NCBI GenBank assembly: GCA_025965155.1
Contig: JAOPXN010000009.1
Coordinates: 1 to 54,520 of the forward strand
Reading direction: 5' to 3'
Origin: Propionibacteriaceae bacterium
GTDB taxonomy: Bacteria; Actinomycetota; Actinomycetes; Propionibacteriales; Propionibacteriaceae
DNA length: 54,520 nt
Position 1 is the first letter of the stretch, and each line of letters starts with the position of its first letter. Under the pieces are notes generated by a model. That model had not been told where the DNA came from, searched no databases, and saw nothing but the letters and a program-made list of their open reading frames with translations. The position numbers were made by a program, and so were the translations under genes. Shown one piece after another: positions 42,077 to 51,515 of this stretch.

Positions 42077-42973
42077 ATGGAGATCGGTCTGGTCGGTTTG
42101 GGCAAGATGGGCGGCAACATGCGGCAGCGACTCCGCAATGCCGGCCACACGGTGGTGGGGTACGACATGAACCCCGAGATCTCGGACGCGACCTCGCTGG
42201 TGGACATGGTGTCGAAGCTCTCCGGTCCGCAGCGCGTTGTCTGGGTGATGGTTCCGGTCCAGGTGCTCGAGTCGGTGATCAAGGACCTGGCCGATCTGCT
42301 CGGCGAGGGAGACATCATCATCGACGGCGGCAACACGAAGTGGGACGTGGACAAGCCCCGCGCCGAGTTCCTGGCCACAAAGGGCATCAAGTTCATTGAC
42401 TGCGGTGTCTCCGGCGGCGTCTGGGGGCTGGAGAACGGCTACGCGCTGATGTGCGGCGGCGACGCCGCGGACGTTGCCGCGGTGATGCCCATCTTCGAGG
42501 CACTTAAGCCTCCTGGCGCGTTCGGCTTCGTGCACGCCGGCGACCACGGCGCGGGCCACTTCGCGAAGATGGTCCACAACGGCATGGAGTACTCCATCAT
42601 GCAGGCCTACGCGGAAGGCTGGGAGCTGCTCGAGGCCGCCGACGTGGTGAAGGACGTACCGGCCACGTTCGAGTCCTGGCGCGAGGGCACGGTGATCCGG
42701 TCCTGGCTGCTGGACCTGATCGTGCTGGCGCTGAAGCAGGACCCGACGCTGTCCAAGGTTCGGGGCTACGCGGAGGACTCCGGTGAGGGACGCTGGACGA
42801 TCGACGCCGCGATCAAGCTGGCGGTACCGATGCCGGCCCTGGCCGCCGCCCTGTTCGCCCGTTTCGCCTCGCGGCAGGACGAGCCGCCGGCCATGAAGCT
42901 GGTCGCGGCGATGCGCAACCAGTTCGGTGGTCACGCCGTCCGGAGCGAGTCGGCGACTATCGACGACGTCTAA
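42077..42973 (+). CDS. gnd: 6-phosphogluconate dehydrogenase, decarboxylating (short form)
   Basis: A 298-residue enzyme of the short 6PGDH class (E. coli-type proteins have about 470). NAD(P)-binding IGLVGLGKMGGNM at residues 3-15; GDIIIDGGNTKW; DCGVSGGVWGLENGYALMCGG; and the substrate/catalytic block HAGDHGAGHFAKMVHNGMEY, containing the catalytic Lys. It converts 6-phosphogluconate to ribulose 5-phosphate. Location between dnaN and recF is common in Actinobacteria. AAAGGAG stands 7 nt before the ATG. Confidence 0.96.
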   Translation: MEIGLVGLGKMGGNMRQRLRNAGHTVVGYDMNPEISDATSLVDMVSKLSGPQRVVWVMVPVQVLESVIKDLADLLGEGDIIIDGGNTKWDVDKPRAEFLATKGIKFIDCGVSGGVWGLENGYALMCGGDAADVAAVMPIFEALKPPGAFGFVHAGDHGAGHFAKMVHNGMEYSIMQAYAEGWELLEAADVVKDVPATFESWREGTVIRSWLLDLIVLALKQDPTLSKVRGYAEDSGEGRWTIDAAIKLAVPMPALAAALFARFASRQDEPPAMKLVAAMRNQFGGHAVRSESATIDDV

Positions 42974-42976
42974 TGC

Positions 42977-43052
42977 GCTGAAAATCCGCCACCAGCGGTA
43001 TGCCTGAAGCCCCTTGCGGGCCGGCTGCGGCCGGTCGTGGCGAATCTTCAGC
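42977..43052 (+). terminator. Long inverted repeat between gnd and recF
   Basis: GCTGAAAATCCGCCAC (42977-42992) pairs with GTGGCGAATCTTCAGC (43037-43052) over 16 positions with two mismatches; an inner hairpin of GGCCG/CGGCC lies within. It begins 3 bases after the gnd stop and would end gnd transcripts just before the recF promoter. Confidence 0.55.
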
Positions 43053-43057
43053 GGGAC

Positions 43058-43063
43058 TAGGCT
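43058..43063 (+). promoter_or_regulatory. -10 box of recF
   Basis: TAGGCT followed by six bases and GTG 43070. This is the classic layout for a leaderless actinobacterial transcript. No ribosome-binding site is seen before recF. Confidence 0.55.
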
Positions 43064-43069
43064 TCCACC

Positions 43070-44209
43070 GTGTTCGTTGACCACCTCCAGCTGGCCGACT
43101 TCCGGTCCTATCCCGGTGTCGATGTGGCCATGTCCAGCGGGGTCACCACCTTCGTCGGCGCCAACGGCCAGGGCAAGACCAACCTGGTCGAGGCCGTCGA
43201 GTACCTGTCGACGCTGTCCTCACACCGGGTGGCCTCCGACCTGCCGCTGGTCCGGGTCGGTGCCGAGCGTGCCATCGTCCGGGCCCGGGTGCAGGCAGGT
43301 CTGGATGATCCCCGCCAGCTCCAGCTGGAGGTGGAGATCACCCCGGGCAAGGCCAACCGGGCCAGGCTGAACCGCTCGCCGTTGCCACGCGCCCGCGAGA
43401 TCCTCGGCGTGCTGCGCACCGTCGTGTTCTCACCGGAGGATCTCTCGATTGTCAAAGGCGACCCCAGCGAACGTCGACGGTTCCTGGACGAGCTGCTGGT
43501 GGCTCGTTGGCCGCGACTGGCGGGGGTCCGCGCCGACTACGACCGGGTGCTTCGGCAGCGGAACACGCTGCTCAAGTCGCTCAGCGGCCGCAGCCGGAGC
43601 GGCGCCGCCTCGGCGGACGCAGCGTCCACGCTCGACGTCTGGGACTCCCATCTCGCGGCAGCGGGCAGTGAGCTGCTGGAGGCCCGGCTGACCACGCTCG
43701 GTCACCTGGTGCCGCACACCGGCAAGGCCTACGCCGACATCGCCCCCACCAACAACGAAGCCAGCGCCGAGTACAAGACCGGTCTGGACCTCACCGCCGG
43801 GACGTCGCGGGAGCAGCTGGCTCAGTCGCTGCTCGAGTCGATGCGGGCGCGCCGGCCGGAGGAGATCCAGCGCGGCGTCTCCCTGGTCGGGCCGCACCGC
43901 GACGACATCACCCTGGCGCTCGGCACCCTCCCCGCCAAGGGGTACGCCAGCCACGGCGAGTCCTGGTCGTTCGCTCTGGCCTTGAAGCTGGGCAGCTTCC
44001 AGCTGCTCCGTGCCGACGGGGTCGAGCCGGTCCTGGTGCTGGACGACGTCTTCGCCGAGCTCGACGCGACCCGGCGCCAGCGGCTGGCCGCCGGAGTGGT
44101 CGACGCGGAACAGGTCCTGGTCACCGCGGCCGTCGGGGCCGACGTACCCGAGCTGTTAAGAGGCCGCCGCTTCCAGGTTGCCGCCGGCGAGGTCACGGCC
44201 GATGACTGA
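43070..44209 (+). CDS. recF: DNA replication and repair protein RecF
   Basis: A 379-residue SMC-like ATPase: Walker [15 protein letters not shown] (about residues 30-43), [24 protein letters not shown], the signature [20 protein letters not shown], and Walker [21 protein letters not shown]. It loads RecA at gaps in DNA. GTG 43070 follows a TAGGCT box by 6 bases and is probably a leaderless start. It overlaps the DUF721 gene by 8 nt (ATGACTGA). Confidence 0.96.
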   Translation: MFVDHLQLADFRSYPGVDVAMSSGVTTFVGANGQGKTNLVEAVEYLSTLSSHRVASDLPLVRVGAERAIVRARVQAGLDDPRQLQLEVEITPGKANRARLNRSPLPRAREILGVLRTVVFSPEDLSIVKGDPSERRRFLDELLVARWPRLAGVRADYDRVLRQRNTLLKSLSGRSRSGAASADAASTLDVWDSHLAAAGSELLEARLTTLGHLVPHTGKAYADIAPTNNEASAEYKTGLDLTAGTSREQLAQSLLESMRARRPEEIQRGVSLVGPHRDDITLALGTLPAKGYASHGESWSFALALKLGSFQLLRADGVEPVLVLDDVFAELDATRRQRLAAGVVDAEQVLVTAAVGADVPELLRGRRFQVAAGEVTADD

Positions 44210-44783
44210 GCCTCCTGCCGAGGCGTCGGCCAGCGGAGTGCCGGCCGAGGAGCCGGCCGGCGCAAGGCCCGAACCGCTGCCGCCGCCGGTCGACCACGAT
44301 CCGACCGGGCTGGGGCTGGCGAAGTCGATCGCTGAGTCCCTCGGTGCCCAGACCCGGCGCCGCCGTCGTCAACCCGAGCGGCGCCAGCGGACCGAGCCGC
44401 AGGCCTCCGGAGCCCACCCGGACGACCGCGACCCGCAGACTCTGGCCGCGGCGATGAACCGGCTGGTAGACAGCAAGGGCTGGTCGACCGAGATCAGCGT
44501 GCACACCCTGCTGGTCCGCTGGCCGGCACTGGTCGGACCGACGAACGCGGCACATTCCACTCCGGTGAGCTATCGCGACGCGGTGCTGACGGTGCGCGCC
44601 GACTCGAGCGTCTGGGCCAGCTCACTGCGCTCGATGGCGCCGCAGCTGGTGGCCATCCTGAACGACAAGCTCGGCGACGGCACGGTCGCGCGGGTTCACG
44701 TCCAGGGCCCGGACGCTCCGTCGTGGAAGAAGGGCCGGCTGTCGGTCCGGGACGGCCGCGGCCCCCGCGACACCTACGGCTAG
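44202..44783 (+). CDS. DUF721/DciA family protein
   Basis: A 193-residue protein. The first 85 or so residues are Pro/Ala/Glu-rich and then Arg-rich ([12 protein letters not shown]). The DUF721 domain follows: [58 protein letters not shown]721 proteins include DciA, which loads the replicative helicase in bacteria lacking DnaC. Its position after recF is standard for Actinobacteria. ATG 44202 overlaps the recF stop. Confidence 0.88.
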   Translation: MTEPPAEASASGVPAEEPAGARPEPLPPPVDHDPTGLGLAKSIAESLGAQTRRRRRQPERRQRTEPQASGAHPDDRDPQTLAAAMNRLVDSKGWSTEISVHTLLVRWPALVGPTNAAHSTPVSYRDAVLTVRADSSVWASSLRSMAPQLVAILNDKLGDGTVARVHVQGPDAPSWKKGRLSVRDGRGPRDTYG

Positions 44784-45109
44784 ACCGGTTCCTTCCGGGA
44801 AGGACGAGCGCAGCGGTGGGTCTGGTTTGCGGCCGCAGGAGCGTCTGAGCGACCCTGGGTGTGTACCGGGACTCTCGGGATACCCCTGAACACGCGCAGA
44901 TGTGGCTTCTGGCGCCTATAGACACCAATTAAGCGTCCACAGCCGGGCCCTGGGTGACCGGATTCTGGACTCGACCGGCTAGAATGGAGGCAACTGAAGT
45001 GGCCGGGCCGTTGGTCCGGCTGAGAGCAATCGATGGTGCCGCCCCGACCTCAGGGCCCGATCCGAGCCCGAGGTGGGGGCGGCGCCCGTGTGACAGGAGC
45101 CTTGAGCCG
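44784..45109 (+). promoter_or_regulatory. gyrB leader region with candidate promoter
   Basis: A gene-free stretch of 326 bases. TAGAAT at 44980-44985 is a good -10 hexamer about 125 bases before gyrB; the -35 region is not obvious. A short hairpin around TTCCTTCCGGGAAGG follows the DUF721 stop. The frame of gyrB is open back to 44954, but the sequence there lacks homology to GyrB and the GTG at 45110 has CAGGAG upstream. Confidence 0.45.
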
Positions 45110-47191
45110 GTGGCGGACCCAACTGTAGATCCCGATGTCGAGCCGTTGAACGACTTTCTCAGCGCCCATACCGTGGTGGAGATACCGACCGGCGATGGCG
45201 CAGCCCCCGCCACCCACGGGACGTCGGCTACTTCGGGACACACCACCAACTCCTACGACTCCGAGTCCATCACGGTGCTCGAAGGGCTGGAGGCGGTCCG
45301 GAAGCGTCCCGGCATGTACATCGGCTCGACCGGTGAGCGCGGTCTGCACCACCTCGTCACCGAGGTCGTCGACAACGCGGTGGACGAGGCGCTGGCGGGA
45401 CACTGCGACACGATCGTGGTAACGCTGCTGCCGGACAACGGGATCCGGGTCAGTGACAACGGTCGAGGCATCCCGGTCAAGATCCACCCCAAGGAGGGGA
45501 TTTCCGCGGCGACCGTGGCCCTCACCGTGCTGCACGCCGGCGGCAAGTTCGGCGACGGCGGATACAAGGTGTCCGGTGGTCTGCACGGCGTCGGCGTCTC
45601 CGTGGTGAACGCCCTGTCGAGCCGCCTCAACGTCGACATCCGGCGTGACGGGTATCGCTGGAGCCAGGACTTCGTGCTCGGTGTCCCGGTCGCTCCGCTG
45701 TCTCGGCACGAGCCGGTGGACGACACCGGCACCACGGTCACGTTCTACGCGAGCGAGGACATCTTCGAGACCACGACGTACTCGTACGACACGCTGGCGT
45801 CCCGCTTCCGCGAGTACGCCTTCCTCAACAAGGGCCTGTCGATCACCATCCGGGACGAGCGGCCGGATCGGCTGGACGAGAACGGCAACTCGTTCAGCGA
45901 CACGTTCTGCTACCAGGACGGCCTGATCGACTACGTGAAGTACCTGATGAAGTCGAAGGAGCCGGTCCACAGCAGCGTCATCGCGGTCGACGCCGAGTCG
46001 CCCGAGTCCGGCATGAGCCTTGAGCTCGCAATGCAGTGGAACACCTCGTTCTCCGAGTCGGTCCACACCTTCGCCAACACGATCAACACCCACGAGGGCG
46101 GCACCCACGAAGAGGGCTTCCGCGCCGCGCTGACCAACACGGTCAACAAGTGGGGTGAGACCTGGTCGATGATCAAGAAGTCCGAGGACCGGGTGTCCGG
46201 CGACGATATCCGCGAGGGCCTCACCGCCATCGTGTCGGTCAAGCTGGCCGAGCCGCAGTTCGAGGGCCAGACCAAGACCAAGCTCGGCAACACCGAAGCG
46301 CGGTCGTTCGTGCAGCGGATCGCCAACGCCGAGCTCAGCGACTGGTTCGAGAAGAACCCGCAGCAGGGCAAGGACATCGTCCGTAAGTCCCAGGCGGCGG
46401 CGCAGGCGCGGATCGCCGCCCGCAAGGCGCGTGATCTTGCTCGGAACCGCAAGGGTCTGCTGGGCGGTGGCGGTCTGCCCGGCAAGCTGAGCGACTGCCA
46501 GTCCACCAACCCGGAGGAGTGCGAGGTCTTCATCGTCGAGGGTGACTCGGCCGGCGGCTCCGCCAAGGGTGGTCGTGATCCGCGGATCCAGGCGATCCTG
46601 CCGATCCGCGGAAAGATCTTGAACGTGGAGAAGGCTCGGCTGGACCGGATCCTGCAGAACAACGAGGTTCAGGCGATCATCTCCGCGCTCGGTACCGGCG
46701 TGCACGACGACTTCGACATCGAGAAGCTGCGCTATCACAAGATCGTGATGATGGCCGACGCCGACGTCGATGGCGCCCACATCCGTACTCTGCTGCTGAC
46801 GCTGATGTTCCGGTTCATGCGCCCGCTGATCGAGGCAGGCCACGTCTACCTCGCTCAGCCGCCGCTGTTCCGGATCGGGTGGACCAACTCCCCGCATGAG
46901 CTGGCCTACACCGACGCTGAGCGGGACGCGCTGTTGCGGTTGGGCGCCGAGCAGGGCAAGCGACTGCCCAGGGACAACGCGATCCAGCGGTACAAGGGTC
47001 TCGGCGAGATGAACCCCGACCAGCTGTGGGACACCACCATGGACCCGGAGAACCGGGTGCTGCTGCAGGTGACCCTGGACGATGCGGCCCGGGCCGACGA
47101 GATGTTCTCGATCTTGATGGGCGAGGACGTGGAGCAGCGCCGGTCGTTCATCCAGCGCAATGCCAAAGACGTGCGCTTCCTCGACATCTGA
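45110..47191 (+). CDS. gyrB: DNA gyrase subunit B
   Basis: A 693-residue ATPase subunit. After about 45 variable residues comes [20 protein letters not shown], then the GHKL ATP site ([36 protein letters not shown]), the transducer, and the TOPRIM domain ([37 protein letters not shown]). The C-terminus [20 protein letters not shown] is intact. With GyrA it introduces negative supercoils. GTG 45110 gives a family-typical length. gyrA follows after 37 bases. Confidence 0.96.
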   Translation: MADPTVDPDVEPLNDFLSAHTVVEIPTGDGAAPATHGTSATSGHTTNSYDSESITVLEGLEAVRKRPGMYIGSTGERGLHHLVTEVVDNAVDEALAGHCDTIVVTLLPDNGIRVSDNGRGIPVKIHPKEGISAATVALTVLHAGGKFGDGGYKVSGGLHGVGVSVVNALSSRLNVDIRRDGYRWSQDFVLGVPVAPLSRHEPVDDTGTTVTFYASEDIFETTTYSYDTLASRFREYAFLNKGLSITIRDERPDRLDENGNSFSDTFCYQDGLIDYVKYLMKSKEPVHSSVIAVDAESPESGMSLELAMQWNTSFSESVHTFANTINTHEGGTHEEGFRAALTNTVNKWGETWSMIKKSEDRVSGDDIREGLTAIVSVKLAEPQFEGQTKTKLGNTEARSFVQRIANAELSDWFEKNPQQGKDIVRKSQAAAQARIAARKARDLARNRKGLLGGGGLPGKLSDCQSTNPEECEVFIVEGDSAGGSAKGGRDPRIQAILPIRGKILNVEKARLDRILQNNEVQAIISALGTGVHDDFDIEKLRYHKIVMMADADVDGAHIRTLLLTLMFRFMRPLIEAGHVYLAQPPLFRIGWTNSPHELAYTDAERDALLRLGAEQGKRLPRDNAIQRYKGLGEMNPDQLWDTTMDPENRVLLQVTLDDAARADEMFSILMGEDVEQRRSFIQRNAKDVRFLDI

Positions 47192-47228
47192 TTGACCGAA
47201 TCCCCCGAATGCGCCCTGGAGCTGTTGA

Positions 47229-49943
47229 ATGACTGACACACCACCGATCAACCCGACCGATCGCCGGGAACCCATCGACCTGCAGGACGAGATCCAGAAG
47301 TCCTACCTCGACTATGCGATGAGTGTGATCGTCGGCCGGGCCCTTCCTGATGTCAGGGACGGGCTCAAGCCGGTGCACCGCCGCATCCTGTACGCCATGT
47401 ACGACGGCGGCTACCGACCCGACCGCGGCTGGAACAAGTGCGCCCGCGTCGTGGGCGAGGTGATGGGGCAGTACCACCCCCACGGCGACACCGCGATCTA
47501 CGACACCCTGGTGCGGCTGGCCCAGCCGTGGGTGATGCGCGCCCCGCTGGTCAGTGGCCAGGGCAACTTCGGCTCAGCCGGCAACGACAAGGCCGCCGCG
47601 ATGCGGTACACCGAGTGCAAGATGGCGCCGTTGGCGATGGAGATGGTGCGGGACATCACCGAGAACACCGTCGACTTCAAGCCCAACTACGACGGCAAGG
47701 AAAGCGAGCCGATCGTTCTGCCGGCCAGGTTCCCGAACCTGCTGGTCAACGGCTCCACCGGGATCGCGGTCGGGATGGCCACCAACATCCCGACGCACAA
47801 CCTGCGGGAGGTCGCGGCGGCGGTGCAGTGGTCGCTGGAACACCCGGAGGCTTCGCACGAGGAGCTGCTGGAAGCGGCGATGGAACGGGTCAAGGGCCCG
47901 GACTTCCCCAACGGAGCGTTGATCGTGGGCCGGCAGGGGATCGAGGACGCCTACCGCACCGGTCGCGGTTCGGTCACCATGCGGGCGGTGGTGAACATCG
48001 AGGAGGACAAGTCCGGCCGGACCCTGCTGGTGGTCAACGAGCTGCCGCATATGGTCAACCCGGACAACCTGGCACTCAAGATCGCCGAGCTGGTGAACGG
48101 CGGCCGGCTGACCGGCATCGCCGACATCCGCGACGACACCTCCGCCCGGACCGGGCAGCGACTGGTGATCGTGCTCAAGCGGGACGCGCAGCCGCGGGTG
48201 GTGCTGAACAACCTGTTCAAGCACACCCAGCTGCAGGACACTTTCGGCTGCAACATGCTGGCGCTGGTCGACGAGGTGCCACGGACGCTACGGCTGGACC
48301 AGTTCATCTCCTACTGGATCACCCATCAGATCGAGGTCATCCAGCGGCGCACCCAGTATCGGCTGGACGATGCCGAGTCGCGGGCGCACATCTACCGTGG
48401 CCTGGTCAAGGCGCTGGATGCCCTCGACGAGGTGATCGCCCTGATCCGCCGCAGCCCCAACACCGAGGAGGCTCGGGAGGGCCTGAAGCAGCTGCTGGAG
48501 ATCGACGACGTGCAGGCCGGGGCCATCCTCGACATGCAGTTGCGCCGGCTGGCCGCGCTGGAACGGCAGAAGATCATCGACCAGCTGGCCGAGTTCGAGC
48601 GGATCATCGCCGACCTGAAGGACATCCTGGCCTCCCCGCAGCGGCAGCGGACGATCATCTCCACCGAGCTGGCCGAGATCGTCGACAAGTTCGGCGACGA
48701 GCGGCGCACCGAGATCATCAGCGCCGACGGTGACCTGTCGAACGAGGACCTGATCCCCGACTCCGATGTGGTGGTCACCATCACCCGCGGCGGCTACGCC
48801 AAGCGGACCAACAGTGACCAGTACCGGGTGCAGCGGCGCGGTGGTCGGGGTGTCCGCGGCGCGACCCTGCGTACCGATGACGAGGTCGACCACCTCTTCG
48901 CCACCACCAACCACCACTGGATCTTGTTCTTCACCAACAAGGGCCGGGTCTATCGGGCGAAGGTGTGGCAGCTGCCCGAGGCGGGACGAGACGCCAAGGG
49001 CGGCCACGTCGCCGGCCTGCTGTCCTTCCTGCCGGACGAGCAGATCGCAAAGGTGATGGCGATCCGGGACTACCAGGCGCACCCGTACCTGCTGCTCGCG
49101 ACCAAGCGCGGTCTGGTGAAGAAGACGGAGCTGTCGATGTACGACTCGCCGCGGCAGGCGGGCATCATCGCCATCAACTTCCGTGACGACGACGACGAGC
49201 TGATCGGCGCCGAGCCGGCATCCGCGACGGACGACGTGCTGCTGATCTCACGCAAGGGCCAGGCCATCCGGTTCCCGGCCGACGACAACCAGCTGCGGCC
49301 GATGGGCCGGGCCACCAGCGGTGTCACCGGGATGAAGTTCCGGGACGGCGACGAGCTGCTCTCGATGTCGGTGATCTCCGACCAGGCGCCGGAGGACGAC
49401 CTGTTCGTCTTCACGGTGACCGACGGAGGGTTCGCTAAGCGCACCCAGGTGTCGGAATACCGGCAGCAGGGCCGCGGCGGCCTTGGCATCAAGGCGATGA
49501 AGCTGCACGAGGACCGCGGGTCCTTGGTCGGCGGCCTGATCGTGGCCGAGAACGACGAGGTGATCGCCATCAAGGCCAGCGGGCAGGTCACCCGCAGCGC
49601 GGTCTCCGAGGTCGCGGTCAAGGGCCGTGACACCATGGGGGTGAAGTTTGTGGGTGTCCGCGACAACGACTCCGTGGTCGCGATCGCGCTCAACCCCGAG
49701 ACAACTGCAGAAGTGGCCCAGCTGGAAGCCAACGGAACCGACCAGACCGAAGCGGCGGCGGAGGACTCCGACCAGGCCACGGACGTCAGCTTCTCCGTCG
49801 ACGGTGCTGCCGCCGACGGTGAGGCTGTCGAGGACGCCGTATCCGTCGGGGATGCCTCGACCGATGGTGCCCGACCCGACCAGACCGGACTAGACGCGTC
49901 TGCGCCCGAGGGTGCCGAGGCCGAGGAGGATGACAGTGAGTGA
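47229..49943 (+). CDS. gyrA: DNA gyrase subunit A
   Basis: A 904-residue subunit. The catalytic tyrosine is Tyr127 in [11 protein letters not shown]. The quinolone-resistance region is [17 protein letters not shown], with Thr88 where E. coli has Ser83 and Asp92 where it has Asp87. The GyrA-box [10 protein letters not shown] starts the C-terminal wrapping domain. Beyond the last blade there is an extra tail of about 80 residues, rich in Glu, Asp and Ala (EAEEDDSE at the end). It overlaps the DUF3566 gene by 8 nt (GTGAGTGA). Confidence 0.96.
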   Translation: MTDTPPINPTDRREPIDLQDEIQKSYLDYAMSVIVGRALPDVRDGLKPVHRRILYAMYDGGYRPDRGWNKCARVVGEVMGQYHPHGDTAIYDTLVRLAQPWVMRAPLVSGQGNFGSAGNDKAAAMRYTECKMAPLAMEMVRDITENTVDFKPNYDGKESEPIVLPARFPNLLVNGSTGIAVGMATNIPTHNLREVAAAVQWSLEHPEASHEELLEAAMERVKGPDFPNGALIVGRQGIEDAYRTGRGSVTMRAVVNIEEDKSGRTLLVVNELPHMVNPDNLALKIAELVNGGRLTGIADIRDDTSARTGQRLVIVLKRDAQPRVVLNNLFKHTQLQDTFGCNMLALVDEVPRTLRLDQFISYWITHQIEVIQRRTQYRLDDAESRAHIYRGLVKALDALDEVIALIRRSPNTEEAREGLKQLLEIDDVQAGAILDMQLRRLAALERQKIIDQLAEFERIIADLKDILASPQRQRTIISTELAEIVDKFGDERRTEIISADGDLSNEDLIPDSDVVVTITRGGYAKRTNSDQYRVQRRGGRGVRGATLRTDDEVDHLFATTNHHWILFFTNKGRVYRAKVWQLPEAGRDAKGGHVAGLLSFLPDEQIAKVMAIRDYQAHPYLLLATKRGLVKKTELSMYDSPRQAGIIAINFRDDDDELIGAEPASATDDVLLISRKGQAIRFPADDNQLRPMGRATSGVTGMKFRDGDELLSMSVISDQAPEDDLFVFTVTDGGFAKRTQVSEYRQQGRGGLGIKAMKLHEDRGSLVGGLIVAENDEVIAIKASGQVTRSAVSEVAVKGRDTMGVKFVGVRDNDSVVAIALNPETTAEVAQLEANGTDQTEAAAEDSDQATDVSFSVDGAAADGEAVEDAVSVGDASTDGARPDQTGLDASAPEGAEAEEDDSE

Positions 49944-51117
49944 AGGCAACCGGGGCTCGAACCCGCAAGGCCCGACTCAGAACCGGCAGCCCGCGCCCAA
50001 CGCTCAGACGTCGCCGAACGGTCCGAAACAGAGCGACGGCCCAGCGCAGAGCGGTCCGTCGCGGAACAGCCCGGCACAGAGTGGTCCGCCTAAGCCGGTA
50101 GCCGGTGGCAGGCCTGCCGGGCAGCCGGGCGGACCAGCGCCTCGACCACGACCAACCGGCCAGGGGGCGGCGCCGCGGCCGGCCTCGGCGTCGGGAGCTC
50201 AAGCCTCGGCGCCCACCTCGGCGTCACGGGCGCCGGGTTCGGCCCCGCAGCGACCGGGTTTAGCTCCCACCAGCGGTCCGGCCCGCCCAGGTCCGGTCGT
50301 GGCACCCAGTAGCTCTTCGTCGGCGAACCCCACCGCTCCCATCTGGGTGCAGCCGGGTACGACGGAGCCGAAGCCGCAGACCTGGTTGGAGCGGCTCGGG
50401 TTCCGGAAGAAGGAGTCCTCAGCTTCCGCCAGTGCACCGGCTCCCGCCATTCCCGGTCAACCGGCCGCCGGCGGTCCAGCCGGGCCCCAGTCGGCGAACC
50501 GCCCTGGACCGTCGGCCACCTCGGCGGTCTCGGCTCGGTCAGCGCAGTCCGCCAGTGGCCCCCAGGCCAGAACCGCCCAGCCCGTACGACCCGGCACCCA
50601 GCCACTCGGCCGTACCGACTCAGGGCCCAAGACCGCTGTCATCCCGGCAGTCACCGCTGCTGCCGGAGCCGCGCCGGGAGCAGCCGCGGCGACCAAGGGC
50701 CAGCCGGAGCACCCGCACGGCGACCGTTGGCCGGGAGCGCCCCGCCGTACCCGCAAGGCGCGGCTGAGGCTGTCCCGGCTGGACCCGTGGTCGGTGATGA
50801 AGACCTCGTTCCTGTTCTCGATCGCCGCCGGCATCATGCTGGTGGTCGCCGTGTATGTGGTCTGGACCGTGATCGGGTCCTCGGGACTGTTCGACTCCGT
50901 CAACGAGATCGTGAAGAGCGTGGTCTCCACCCCGGGCGACACGACCCCGTTCCGGATCGAGGAGTACATCAACACCCAGAAGGTGATGGGTGTCGCGGCC
51001 CTGCTGGCCTGCGTCGACGTGGTCATCTTTACGGCTCTCGCGACGCTGGGCTCATTCCTGTACAACCTGGCCGCGACGATGCTCGGCGGCCTGGAGATCA
51101 CCCTCGCCGAAGACTGA
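49936..51117 (+). CDS. DUF3566 domain transmembrane protein
   Basis: A 393-residue protein. About the first 270 residues are a disordered stretch rich in Pro, Ser, Ala, Gly and Gln. The C-terminal DUF3566 domain begins [20 protein letters not shown] and has two membrane helices ([19 protein letters not shown] and a second around [19 protein letters not shown]). GTG 49936 has AGGAGG 6 nt upstream, whereas ATG 49930 would be too close to it. The family always follows gyrA in Actinobacteria; function unknown. Confidence 0.88.
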   Translation: MSEGNRGSNPQGPTQNRQPAPNAQTSPNGPKQSDGPAQSGPSRNSPAQSGPPKPVAGGRPAGQPGGPAPRPRPTGQGAAPRPASASGAQASAPTSASRAPGSAPQRPGLAPTSGPARPGPVVAPSSSSSANPTAPIWVQPGTTEPKPQTWLERLGFRKKESSASASAPAPAIPGQPAAGGPAGPQSANRPGPSATSAVSARSAQSASGPQARTAQPVRPGTQPLGRTDSGPKTAVIPAVTAAAGAAPGAAAATKGQPEHPHGDRWPGAPRRTRKARLRLSRLDPWSVMKTSFLFSIAAGIMLVVAVYVVWTVIGSSGLFDSVNEIVKSVVSTPGDTTPFRIEEYINTQKVMGVAALLACVDVVIFTALATLGSFLYNLAATMLGGLEITLAED

Positions 51118-51134
51118 TCCGTGCTCGTGGACTA

Positions 51135-51158
51135 GCCCGGCTCACGCTGGAGCCGGGC
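51135..51158 (+). terminator. Terminator after the gyrA-DUF3566 operon
   Basis: GCCCGGCTC and GAGCCGGGC form a perfect 9-bp stem with a 6-base loop, 17 bases after the DUF3566 stop. No T-run follows, as is common in high-GC Gram-positives. Confidence 0.7.
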
Positions 51159-51184
51159 GGTCCGCTGCACGGAGGCGGACGGAT

Positions 51185-51214
51185 TTGAGCCTGCCCTAAC
51201 CTATGGGCTAAGGT
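51185..51214 (+). promoter_or_regulatory. Promoter of tRNA-Ile
   Basis: TTGAGC, an 18-base spacer and TAAGGT, placing transcription start about 40 bases before the tRNA. Confidence 0.6.
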
Positions 51215-51260
51215 TTCCGTTCGTGCGCAACGCAAGATCGTGCACCATCCGCAGTGATGC

Positions 51261-51334
51261 GGGCCTATAGCTCAGACGGTTAGAGCGCTGCCCTGATAAG
51301 GCAGAGGTCAGTGGTTCAAGTCCACTTAGGCCCA
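51261..51334 (+). tRNA. tRNA-Ile (anticodon GAT)
   Basis: A complete cloverleaf: acceptor GGGCCTA pairs with TAGGCCC; D stem GCTC/GAGC; anticodon stem CTGCC/GGCAG with loop CTGATAA (GAT at 51295-51297); T stem AGTGG/CCACT with loop TTCAAGT. The discriminator is A51334; the 3' CCA is not encoded. It lies next to gyrA-DUF3566, as often in Actinobacteria, and next to an integrase relic, so its 3' end may be an attachment site. Confidence 0.97.
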
Positions 51335-51342
51335 CCCCATCC

Positions 51343-51357
51343 AAGGCGAAATGCCTT
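51343..51357 (+). terminator. Hairpin downstream of tRNA-Ile
   Basis: AAGGC and GCCTT pair around a GAAAT loop, 8 bases after the tRNA, followed by TCC. A weak tRNA terminator. Confidence 0.4.
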
Positions 51358-51364
51358 TCCACCG

Positions 51365-51385
51365 CTCACCGCCGGCTGCGGTGAG
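51365..51385. terminator. Perfect 8-bp hairpin downstream of the integrase remnant
   Basis: CTCACCGC and GCGGTGAG pair perfectly around CGGCT. On the minus strand it lies about 28 bases after the integrase remnant stop, as a terminator would. It overlaps the first copy of the direct repeat described next. Confidence 0.5.
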
Positions 51386-51401
51386 TGACAAAGTGAGTGA
51401 C
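51381..51401. repeat. Direct repeat near tRNA-Ile
   Basis: GTGAGTGAC occurs at 51381-51389 and 51393-51401, 12 bp apart. Short direct repeats beside a tRNA and an integrase end may be arm-type recombinase sites, but the pair is too short to be sure. Confidence 0.5.
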
Positions 51402-51413
51402 GAAGGCCGCCGT

Positions 51414-51515
51414 TCAGGCGATCGCACCGGACCGTCCGAACAGGCGACCCATGACCGTCGCGCCGGTCTGGATCACCGGCTTGAGCTGATGGCGGTACAC
51501 CAGCTCTTTCTTACA
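51414..51515 (-). pseudogene. C-terminal remnant of a tyrosine-type site-specific integrase
   Basis: Reading leftward, 33 codons encode KKELVYRHQLKPVIQTGATV and then MGRLFGRSGAIA before a TGA at 51416-51414. This resembles the ends of actinobacterial phage and ICE integrases (pattern VYRHQxRPVIxxGAxxMxxxF). The rest of the integrase, including the catalytic Arg and Tyr boxes, is absent: the frame is closed by the TGA of the alpha/beta hydrolase gene directly upstream. The orientation and closeness to tRNA-Ile are as expected for an integrated element. The identification is from memory of the family and needs a search. Confidence 0.55.

Noticed and set aside
45050-47275. 741-codon open frame opposite gyrB
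   Set aside because: Antisense shadow of a well-identified gene; no homology-like content.
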